Notes under the pieces: model-generated
Seen by the model: the letters and a program-made list of their open reading frames with translations, nothing else
Told to the model about the DNA's origin: nothing
The model's database searches: none
In this document: piece after piece, positions 38,868 through 46,592 of the stretch
How positions within the stretch are numbered: the stretch's first letter is position 1
Layout of the letters: the number at the start of each line of letters is the position of its first letter
Source of the DNA: a virus
Direction: 5' to 3' (one strand)
Virus record (IMG/VR): IMGVR_UViG_3300047175_000274
Span: 1-46,592 of that record
Length of the DNA stretch: 46,592 nucleotides
Translations under genes and position numbers: made by a program

Positions 38868-41800
38868 ATGCCCGACACCATCGGCCGCATCGCCGTCCCC
38901 ACTGTTATCAATTCCGGCCAGACATTCCCGCTGACGACACAATACCCGTTCGGCTTCTCTGTCGAGCGCCCCGTGATCGTTCACCGCTTCGGCAGCCTCG
39001 ATGCCAAGCAGGAGCAGCGGTATTACGTCGGTATCGGCCCGCGCAAGTTTCAGTTCAAGCGGTCGAACCTGGGCTGGACGGAAGCCAACCAGCTCAAAGC
39101 CTTCTGGGAGTCGATGCAGGGGCCGTGGCAGGCATTCACCTACACCGTCCCGAACGCCGACGGAACGACCACCGGCGTGCTGGTCACATTCGAGCAGGTG
39201 CCGATCTCGTTTGAGTACTTGCGCACTGCCGTCCAGGTTGGACTGAACTTCATCGAGGTTGTCGATCCGACCCAGGCGCCCAGCTACACCGTCAACTCTA
39301 CCTGTCTGCGATTCCCCTCGCCCGCGCTCTCCACCGCCCTGCTCTCCGAAGTCCCGCAGATCGTTCCGCTGGTCCACATCCGCGTGCGCGAGGCCGCCGT
39401 CGCGGACATCTTTGTCTCCGACCGGCGCGTCACGGTGGGCGGCCAGCTATACCTGCCGCGCCTGATCGGGATCGGCGAGCCCGGCTCCGACGTCCTGATT
39501 TCGCAGGACATCAAAGGCACGTCCGATAACGTCCGCTTCACCTTCGGCAACGGCGACCGCGTGATGACGCAGCTTGCCAACGATACGGACCTGAAGTACG
39601 CCGAGATCGACCTCTGCCTCTTCCACGTGAACTCCGGGATTCTGTTGCAGCTTTGGAAAGGTGTCATCCAAAACTTCACCAGCGACGGGACATCGATCTT
39701 CCCGGTGACCTGCTCCGACGGGTTCTTCCAGATCATGAACCAGTACCCGGAGCGGCAGGTCAGCCGCCAGTGCTGGAAGACCTACAACGATGGCGTGAAC
39801 TGCCCGTGGGCCAGCAAGGGGCGCAGTGCCTCGGCGGTGACGGCGGCTGGCGGCGATCCCACGAGCTGCGACTACTACCTTGAATCGGCGAACGGTTGCC
39901 AGGTGCATGGCATGTCTCCCTATTTCGGCGGGCAGCAGGCCGATCCGCAGGGCGTCGTTATCAAGGATGACTCCACCGGCTTCCTCGGCTTCGGCCGGAA
40001 CACCGTCACGGCGACTTCGATCATCTCCGATACGGTTTGGGGCCTGGCACTGCCGGAGATCTGGTGCAACTCGGGCGGCAATCCGCTTTATGCGTTCATG
40101 GCTACCGCGCTGATGGTGGATTACCGCGATGAATCGGGCTATGCGGACTCGCTCGGCATCTTGAGCGCCGGACCTCTCGGTGGATTCACCCCTTCGGCTG
40201 TCGTCACGAACGCGGATGGCTACAAATACGTGGTCGCTCCGATGGTCGATGGCTACCTCTGGCAAGGACTGGCGGTCAACGGCAACCTGAACATCACGAA
40301 ATACCAGCCTGGCATGGGGCTCCGCTACGTCACCGGCAACGACCCGGCGAACGCGAGCAGCGACTACTTCTCGCTGGGCCAAGGATCGCCGCAAGTTTGG
40401 GAGCCAAATGTTTACGCGGCTGGCACGGCGGCTTGCGAAATTCGAATCGTCAAGTCCACCACGATTCAACCGAGCACGCCGGACCAGCACCAGATGACGG
40501 TCCCCATCGACTACGGCATGTGGGGCTGGACCTGGGACCAAAGCGGCAACCGAACAGGGGTCAGGGGACTGATCAATCCATTTTGGATTGCGGTCAACAT
40601 GCTGCTGCGCGCGATGGGTTTGTTTGGCGATCCGTCCACGGGATCGAACCCCGCCGGCGGGACCGGCCCGACGTCGTCCGCGCAGCTCGCTACGTTCGTG
40701 CTGCCGTCGCTGATAGTGGGTGACGGAAGTGGCGCGGCCGAAATCGCCGCGGCGCAAGTGACCCCGATCCTGGGCGTCACGTCGCCAATCGTGAACTATG
40801 CTCTCACCACCGCAGGGGAGGCGCTCACCGCTCCGCAGATCAATCTCAACCCCGACGGCAGTTACTCGTTTTCGTATTGGACCAGCCCGCCACCGCCGCC
40901 TCCGGAGGGAACCGGAGTGCAGACCACCATGTCGATTACGGAGGCGCTCTCGCTTGGGTATGTCACGGAGAGCAGCGTCCAGGGCACCGAAACCCAGTTC
41001 CAATTCCAGGGAGTCATCAGCAGCCAGAAGCCGTTCCGCGACTGGCTCACCGAGGTGCTCAACTGCTGCCTGGGCTTCTATACGTGGGAGTTCGGGAAGC
41101 TGAAGCTCGGCTGCCGGATCAACGCCAGCGCGGTGGATGCGTACACGCTCGCGAATTCTCTGTTTCAGACCCTGCGGCTGACGCCGATCCAGGCTGGTTT
41201 CGAGCACCTGGTGCTTTCGTTCGCCGATGTTGCTTATCAGTACCAGGCAAACACGGCTGACTATTGCGACAAGAGCCACGCGGCTTACTACGGCCGCGCC
41301 GGATCTCCGCTCACGACTCAGATGCACTCGGTGGGCTGTTCGTCACTCAGCCAGGCGCTGCGGATCGCGGCCACACGGACGCGCGAAGAAGTCGGCGGCG
41401 TGACTCCCGCGGAATGGCGCGACGCGCGAACGGCGGCGTGGCAGACGACGTTACTCGGCCTCGGCAACGAGGTCGGGCAAGTGGTCTCGATGACCCACCC
41501 GGACATTCCGGGCCTCCATGGCACATGCAACGTCTCCGGCAGCACTGCAACGTGGGTAAGCGGCGATCCGTGGACCTATGCCGGAAGCGCGACCGGGGAT
41601 TCGGAATTGGTCAACAAGGAAATCGTGATCGGCGGCGCCCAGGTGACGATCACCGCCGTCAGCAGCGACGGTTCCACGATCACCACGTCGCCAGCGCCTC
41701 CATCCGGGAGCGGCCTTTCGTTCCAGGTCATCACGATGTGCTTCCGCATTCAGCGATGGAGCCTGAAGAAGGACTGGTCAGTGCAGATCGAGGGGCAGAC

Positions 41801-43499
41801 CGTCACCGACTCGATGTACGACCTGGACGTTGGCCCGAAGCCGATGGACGTGGTGCCCGCGCCCCTTCCGGCCTTGTATTATGCGATCCCGCTCGCCCCC
41901 GCGTGGGCACCGTACCAGGTGCAGGCGGCGGCGAATGACGCGCTGTTTCCGGGCGAGTGGACCTTCGATACCGACCAGTCCTACGCACAGATGGCCGACG
42001 GCAGCATGCTTGCGAACCTGGTTGTGACCGGGAAGCTGCCGGTGAACGAGTTCAGCGCCACCGGCGCGGGTGCGCCCGGTATCGGATCGGTCTCGCAGTC
42101 CGCGACGGGCGGATCATTGCCAGCCAACGCGACGCTGCGCGTGGCTATCTGCGCGATAGATTCAAGCGGGCTTCCTTCGGCCCCGTCGAATATCGCCATC
42201 ATCGGAACCTCGGCCTCTGGAACGGACACGTTCACGTTGGAAGGCATCACCTGGCCGGCGGTCGCGGGTCTCGTTTCTTACGTGCTATTCGTCGCGACGC
42301 AGGACGATCTGATCTGCGCGCAGGCCACTGGAACGTTGACGGCGGGCGCGAACAACACCTACACGCCCGGCTCAATCACGTTCGCCGGGCCGCTGGTGCG
42401 CTCGACGTGGGCCCTCCCGTCGCCCTACGTCAGCAAGGTCCGATTGAAGGCCAAGCATGAGATTCACGGTGGGATCATCGGTGGGTCCGTCGACAGCGTG
42501 TCGGCAGGCACGCTCGTCACTGGGTATCTCCAGGGCGCGCCGCCATCCACGAATCCATCGTGGACGCCGGTGGGCCGTATCATCTCGATCATCGGCAGGC
42601 CGGAAGCCTCCACGCCGTATTTCAGCGCGAAGATTACCTCGTGGGACCAGACCACCGGTACCGTCGGCGTCACTCCCGACCCTAACGGCATCGTGCAGGA
42701 GGGCGACTGCTTCGTTCTGCGGTTCAACGCCGACGCCTCAAATTCCGCGAACCTTACCTCGATCACGGACTCCGGGTGCCAGAACATCGCCTATCCCACG
42801 GGGATGACGCCCGGAGCGGAGGTCGGCAACCTGATCCGCGTGATTCAGGGCGCCTCGCGCGGCACGCCGCCGCGCAAGATCGTCTCCAACACGGCGACCA
42901 CACTCACGTGGGACCTCCCCATGCTTATCAACCCCGGCGATGTGTGGATCGTCGAGGAGCCGATGTGGCCGTACTCCTGCGACACGACCTCGCTCGACAA
43001 CGGCAACCCACTGGCGGTAACGACGATCAACATGCCCACGAACAATTTCGTGGACGAGACGCTCGTGATCGCAGGCTTCACGGTGGACGTGAACGGCAAC
43101 GAGTCGCCCGACGGCGACGCACCCATCCGTGAAGACTGGGTGTTCGGCGCGGAGGGACTCTCCAAGGTCGCCGGCCTCGTCTTCCAGATGCAAGGGACGC
43201 TCGGCGTCGAGTCCAATGCATCCCAGCCTCTGTATTTGAATCGCCCGGTCACCGTCGGCGACGTGAAGGGCTATGTGCAGGCCGCCCCGACCGGCTCAGG
43301 GATCACATTCACGATCTATGTGGGCACCACGGCGTGGTTGACATTGACCATTCCGGCAGGCCAGACCGTGGTGGTCGCAACGCCGTCGCAGATTGGCGCT
43401 TTGTCGCAGATCCCGGCCAATACAGCGGTCTCAATCGGCATCACGGCGGTTGGAACCACATTCCCCGGATCGGACCTCTCGGTGTTCATTTACTCGTAA
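38868..43499 (+). CDS. Giant fused tail-tip protein (gpM-, gpL- and gpJ-like parts)
   Basis: A 1543-residue protein from ATG 38868. Residues 1-135 resemble the gpM/DUF2460 fold. Residues about 160-360 match the gpL/DUF2163 group (V-R-E-A-A-V-A-D-I-F-V-S-D-R, then G-T-S-D-N-V-R-F-T-F-G-N-G), with C302/C312 and C334/C344 in two CX9C pairs, placed like the Fe-S cysteines of lambda gpL. Residues about 660-1030 look like the hub part of gpJ-type proteins. An Fn3-like domain follows (about 1065-1180: A-T-L-R-V-A-I-C-A-I-D-S-S-G-L-P-S-A-P-S), and a jelly-roll-like end (about 1400-1540). It would form the tail tip and touch the host. Proteins K and I have no counterpart in the window. Confidence 0.8.
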   Translation: MPDTIGRIAVPTVINSGQTFPLTTQYPFGFSVERPVIVHRFGSLDAKQEQRYYVGIGPRKFQFKRSNLGWTEANQLKAFWESMQGPWQAFTYTVPNADGTTTGVLVTFEQVPISFEYLRTAVQVGLNFIEVVDPTQAPSYTVNSTCLRFPSPALSTALLSEVPQIVPLVHIRVREAAVADIFVSDRRVTVGGQLYLPRLIGIGEPGSDVLISQDIKGTSDNVRFTFGNGDRVMTQLANDTDLKYAEIDLCLFHVNSGILLQLWKGVIQNFTSDGTSIFPVTCSDGFFQIMNQYPERQVSRQCWKTYNDGVNCPWASKGRSASAVTAAGGDPTSCDYYLESANGCQVHGMSPYFGGQQADPQGVVIKDDSTGFLGFGRNTVTATSIISDTVWGLALPEIWCNSGGNPLYAFMATALMVDYRDESGYADSLGILSAGPLGGFTPSAVVTNADGYKYVVAPMVDGYLWQGLAVNGNLNITKYQPGMGLRYVTGNDPANASSDYFSLGQGSPQVWEPNVYAAGTAACEIRIVKSTTIQPSTPDQHQMTVPIDYGMWGWTWDQSGNRTGVRGLINPFWIAVNMLLRAMGLFGDPSTGSNPAGGTGPTSSAQLATFVLPSLIVGDGSGAAEIAAAQVTPILGVTSPIVNYALTTAGEALTAPQINLNPDGSYSFSYWTSPPPPPPEGTGVQTTMSITEALSLGYVTESSVQGTETQFQFQGVISSQKPFRDWLTEVLNCCLGFYTWEFGKLKLGCRINASAVDAYTLANSLFQTLRLTPIQAGFEHLVLSFADVAYQYQANTADYCDKSHAAYYGRAGSPLTTQMHSVGCSSLSQALRIAATRTREEVGGVTPAEWRDARTAAWQTTLLGLGNEVGQVVSMTHPDIPGLHGTCNVSGSTATWVSGDPWTYAGSATGDSELVNKEIVIGGAQVTITAVSSDGSTITTSPAPPSGSGLSFQVITMCFRIQRWSLKKDWSVQIEGQTVTDSMYDLDVGPKPMDVVPAPLPALYYAIPLAPAWAPYQVQAAANDALFPGEWTFDTDQSYAQMADGSMLANLVVTGKLPVNEFSATGAGAPGIGSVSQSATGGSLPANATLRVAICAIDSSGLPSAPSNIAIIGTSASGTDTFTLEGITWPAVAGLVSYVLFVATQDDLICAQATGTLTAGANNTYTPGSITFAGPLVRSTWALPSPYVSKVRLKAKHEIHGGIIGGSVDSVSAGTLVTGYLQGAPPSTNPSWTPVGRIISIIGRPEASTPYFSAKITSWDQTTGTVGVTPDPNGIVQEGDCFVLRFNADASNSANLTSITDSGCQNIAYPTGMTPGAEVGNLIRVIQGASRGTPPRKIVSNTATTLTWDLPMLINPGDVWIVEEPMWPYSCDTTSLDNGNPLAVTTINMPTNNFVDETLVIAGFTVDVNGNESPDGDAPIREDWVFGAEGLSKVAGLVFQMQGTLGVESNASQPLYLNRPVTVGDVKGYVQAAPTGSGITFTIYVGTTAWLTLTIPAGQTVVVATPSQIGALSQIPANTAVSIGITAVGTTFPGSDLSVFIYS

Positions 43500-43505
43500 A
43501 CCACC

Positions 43506-46500
43506 GTGGACCAGATTTACAAACTGCAACCGCATCGCACCATTGCGCTGCAGGGCTTCGACGACTATGGCGCGGCGGCGGCACTATGGGGTGCGTCCGA
43601 CACAGGGTTCACCGTCTCCGGCGTATTCCGCGACCTCGCCGATTTTGCTGTACTGGTCCTGTTCCAGAAGGACGATCCGTTCGGACACCCGCTTTTCTCG
43701 TATCTTCCCGACGGCGATCTCACTGGGCTCGTTCTTGATTTCGACGTCACATGGCAGGGCATCCAGTCCTGGGAGTCGCTCAAGAACGCCTGGACCGACT
43801 GGAACACGCTCGACTGCACCGTAAACGGGGCGGGCCAGAAGGTGCCGTGGTTCGGCACCAGCGGTATCACGATCACCTGCAACACGACCGGCCGCACTGG
43901 CGCGTCGGCCACCTACACGCTCAGTCTGAACAGCCCGCAAGCCGGCGACAAGGTGACGCTTTGGTATCAGAACCAGTCCTTTGTCAGCCCGACAATTTCG
44001 GCGTCGCATGCGACGACCGATCAGGCGATGTGGTGGCAGGGCAACGCTGCGTACAACCACTGGGTCACAATCGGATCGGCCACGTACTCCTGCTTGGAGG
44101 ATTCGCTGAACAGCGCCGGCGTGGCGATCAACATCGCCGGACAGATCAACGCGTCCGATCCGAATTGCACGGCCACCACGGGCGGAACCTATGGCAACGA
44201 GATCTTTATCACGTTGAAAAGTGGAAGCTCCGGGCCGGTGGCGGTTTCGAGTTCGGACGGATCGGCCGCGGACTCTCTCACGCAGACAACCGCCGCATCT
44301 ATCCTGCTGTCCATTGCCCAGCAGATCAACGCCGTCAATTGGGTGCTGAACGGCCCCGCCGTGCTCGCCGCCGCCGTGGTGCTGCCGAACCAGTTGGTGA
44401 TCACCGCGACGCCGGGCGCTGACGGCAACATGGTGGCGTTCTACCAGACGGACAACAACAGCAGCAGCCGTCTGAACTTCACCGCCACCAACTGGAACTT
44501 ATCCGGCGGCTCCTCCGACAACGTATCCTGGCACGTTCACATCGACTTTACGGCGCTCGGCTGGAGCAGTGTGGACAAGGTCTGGTGGACCATCGCGCCC
44601 GCGCTCCCGAACAGCCAGGCTTACCAGTCAACCGAGTGGCAGATGGTCGTCACCAACTGGACGATCGCCAGCACGCCAGCGAGCCAGCGCATGCTCAATG
44701 TGGCCGGGCCGGGGTCGGTCCGAATCGAAGAAGACAGTACGTGGGTGAGCACTTCCGGGTATTGGGAGCAAGCCCCCGGCAACGATCCAGTGAACGGCGC
44801 GTTCGCCTTCTGGAGCCAGGGACGGGCGATCCGGGCGGCGGCTTCCGGCGCCAGCGTCACCATCGAGACGCACTGCCAGTACACGCACGACATCTACGTC
44901 GGCACACGCCTCGATACGACCTGCGGCATTGTGACCGCAACGCTCGACGGCGGCGCGCCGGTGACGCTCGACTGCTACTATCCCACTGCCACGACTACCC
45001 AGACGCGGCGCCTGCTCTTCTCCGGTGTCGCGGCGGGCCAGCACAGCGTGGTGATCACGCTCTCGGGAAACAAGAACGCGTCGAGCCAGGGATGGTACTT
45101 CTATTTCGACTTCCTCGAATGCGCCGTGGCGAGCGCCGTTCCCGATCCGGCGACGACGACCACAGCCGTGGGGGTCGCGACCGACTTCGACACGGACAAC
45201 ACGTACAAGCTGTCGCCTCAGAGGCTGGTGTGGAACATTCAGAAGCTCGGGCTGCTGGGCGAGATCGACCACTACTGCGGCGTCTTCTGGTGGAAACAAT
45301 CGGTCGCGTCCAATCCCGCGTATCCCACATGCACGGTCACGTTCTCCGGGAGTTGGAACGATCAGGATGTGGTTTGGCTGTACATCGGCGGCTCCGCGAT
45401 CGGCAAAACGGTGTTCGGCGGGCAGGACAACAGTACCACCATAGCCCGGCACTTTGCCAACTTCATCAACGCGATCTTCGACGGGGTCTGGGCCACGGCG
45501 TCCGGCAGCGTCCTCACGATCACTTCCCATTCGTTCGGGAGCGTGTGGCAATACCACGTGTACACGGCGCTGCCCGACTCGAACACCGGCAGCGGCCAGG
45601 CTTCGGTGACCGGAGATCTTCAGGGCGGAACCTATGGGGTGACGTGGGTGATCGATCCAACCCAGACGCCGGTGCTCAACCGCGCGTTCCGCGACTGGAG
45701 CACGGATTTCTTCAACCAGCTCGTGGCGAACGGTCTGACGGCGGTCTGCTCGTTTTCGCAGGAACTGGTGCAGCCACCAGACAATCCCGCCGGCGGCGCG
45801 GTGTGGGTTCAACGCTTCCCCGACGGCACGGCGGTCGAAACCGCCACCGGCTTCGGCACGCTGAACAGTTCGCAAGTTGCCTTCAGTTCAGGACCACAGA
45901 ATTACATCGCGCAGGCGCATGCCGCGATGGCGGGCTTGATGCTGGCGGCGGGGCTGACACCCAAACTCCAGTTCGGCGAGATCCTCTGGTGGTTCCAGGC
46001 GAACTCGTCGGGAATGGCGTTTTACGACGCCGACACGCAGGCCGCCGCAGAGTCGGCCCTCGGCCGCGCGCTGGCGACCTTTTTGACGCCGGATGACGAT
46101 CCATCGGTCAACAGCTACGCCGACGCGAACTTCCTGCGGACGCGCCTGTATAACTACGTGGCCGCCATCCAGAGTTCCGTTCTCTCGCAATGCTCATCTG
46201 CCGTGTTCGAGTTGCTCTGGCCAATGGATGTGAACGACCCGGACAACTGCAAGCTGATGCGGTACATCAACCTGCCATCGCAATGGACGACGCGCGCGGG
46301 ATCGGGCTTCGACACGTTCCTCATCGAGGGCTATCAGTATCCGGGGATCAACCACGATCTGGACCAAGCGACCCGCTGCGCGCAATACCCGTGGACGGAA
46401 CTGGCCTGGGACCAGGCCCACTGCCGCTACCTGATGGGCCTTTACTACGCCACGTGGCCGTGGATGCGCGAGTTCGTGAACATCAACCGTCTCGGGCTGC

Positions 46501-46592
46501 CGATCATCAAGCTCTGGGCCTACGACCACGTCTGCCTGTTCGGATGGCCGGTGCCGCTACCTACGAACGATGACTGGTCCTTCATTTACTGA
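43506..46592 (+). CDS. Giant tail fibre/host-interaction protein
   Basis: A 1028-residue protein from GTG 43506, six bases after the previous stop, with its TGA at the window end. Residues about 100-330 are Thr/Ser/Gly-rich beta repeats, and 400-550 resemble a carbohydrate-binding jelly roll. The last 330 residues (about 700-1028) contain W-V-I-D-P-T-Q-T-P-V-L-N-R-A-F-R-D-W and L-Q-F-G-E-I-L-W-W-F, and look like the TIM-barrel type of domain known from GTA and phage tail-tip proteins. It is Trp- and aromatic-rich, as expected for sugar contact. No chaperone or fibre assembly gene lies in the window. Receptor binding is inference from position and composition. Confidence 0.7.
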   Translation: MDQIYKLQPHRTIALQGFDDYGAAAALWGASDTGFTVSGVFRDLADFAVLVLFQKDDPFGHPLFSYLPDGDLTGLVLDFDVTWQGIQSWESLKNAWTDWNTLDCTVNGAGQKVPWFGTSGITITCNTTGRTGASATYTLSLNSPQAGDKVTLWYQNQSFVSPTISASHATTDQAMWWQGNAAYNHWVTIGSATYSCLEDSLNSAGVAINIAGQINASDPNCTATTGGTYGNEIFITLKSGSSGPVAVSSSDGSAADSLTQTTAASILLSIAQQINAVNWVLNGPAVLAAAVVLPNQLVITATPGADGNMVAFYQTDNNSSSRLNFTATNWNLSGGSSDNVSWHVHIDFTALGWSSVDKVWWTIAPALPNSQAYQSTEWQMVVTNWTIASTPASQRMLNVAGPGSVRIEEDSTWVSTSGYWEQAPGNDPVNGAFAFWSQGRAIRAAASGASVTIETHCQYTHDIYVGTRLDTTCGIVTATLDGGAPVTLDCYYPTATTTQTRRLLFSGVAAGQHSVVITLSGNKNASSQGWYFYFDFLECAVASAVPDPATTTTAVGVATDFDTDNTYKLSPQRLVWNIQKLGLLGEIDHYCGVFWWKQSVASNPAYPTCTVTFSGSWNDQDVVWLYIGGSAIGKTVFGGQDNSTTIARHFANFINAIFDGVWATASGSVLTITSHSFGSVWQYHVYTALPDSNTGSGQASVTGDLQGGTYGVTWVIDPTQTPVLNRAFRDWSTDFFNQLVANGLTAVCSFSQELVQPPDNPAGGAVWVQRFPDGTAVETATGFGTLNSSQVAFSSGPQNYIAQAHAAMAGLMLAAGLTPKLQFGEILWWFQANSSGMAFYDADTQAAAESALGRALATFLTPDDDPSVNSYADANFLRTRLYNYVAAIQSSVLSQCSSAVFELLWPMDVNDPDNCKLMRYINLPSQWTTRAGSGFDTFLIEGYQYPGINHDLDQATRCAQYPWTELAWDQAHCRYLMGLYYATWPWMREFVNINRLGLPIIKLWAYDHVCLFGWPVPLPTNDDWSFIY

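Noticed and set aside
39447-41327. Reverse-strand open frame of 626 codons across the tail-tip gene
   Set aside because: Arg-rich low-complexity product typical of antisense reading of a high-GC gene; no ribosome site or neighbours in that direction.
44585-46096. Forward 503-codon frame overlapping the last gene
   Set aside because: Arg/His-rich product in another frame of the 1028-residue gene with no motif; unlike the nested ORF at 3412 it has no strong ribosome site.
1-46592. CRISPR arrays, tRNA genes and insertion sequences
   Set aside because: Looked for regularly spaced direct repeats, tRNA-like cloverleaf sequence and transposase genes with inverted ends; none could be supported.

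Overview
The window is almost entirely one temperate-phage-like mobile element with lambda-type morphogenesis genes, carried by a GC-rich (roughly 60 %) Gram-negative host. One cargo gene encodes a signal-peptide outer-membrane barrel ending in Phe, which points to a diderm. Gene style (DUF2924 plus serine recombinase, DUF3489, RecB-like nuclease/helicase fusion) would suit an Acidobacteriota soil bacterium such as a Solibacter relative, but that is inference, not proof.

Left part (1-11000), integration and defence/accessory genes: a DUF2924 gene, a large serine recombinase interrupted by one in-frame TAA, two small HTH genes, a Vsr endonuclease and a C5-cytosine methyltransferase, a convergent HNH endonuclease (candidate restriction partner), a 1146-residue nuclease-exonuclease-helicase fusion, and an unrecognised operon (9018-10891) of two 32-codon ORFs coupled to two larger genes. 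The methyltransferase gene carries a second 154-codon ORF in another frame with its own strong ribosome binding site. I regard this as the most interesting signal in the window.

Middle (11010-19100), early phage genes: a sigma-70-like factor, a P4/D5-type primase-helicase followed by an iteron-like inverted-repeat region (candidate origin), small phage genes, two tandem ParB-N/adenine-or-N4-cytosine methyltransferase fusions, a good terminator and a reverse-strand DUF3489 gene.

Right part (19196-46592), late genes in near-lambda order: TerS, TerL (broken by an in-frame TAG at codon 118), gpW, portal, S49 protease with a Nu3-like internal start and four CxxC knuckles, DUF2190 decoration protein, major capsid protein, connector and completion proteins, tail tube, G/T-like chaperones, tape measure, minor tail proteins and two very large tail-tip proteins. 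Two cargo insertions break the lambda order: a four-helix membrane protein between T and H, and an outer-membrane barrel plus peptidase-like protein between M and L/J. No lysis genes and no right-hand attachment site are visible. With nonsense codons in both recombinase and TerL the element looks partly decayed, or else depends on suppression, or the stops are sequence errors.
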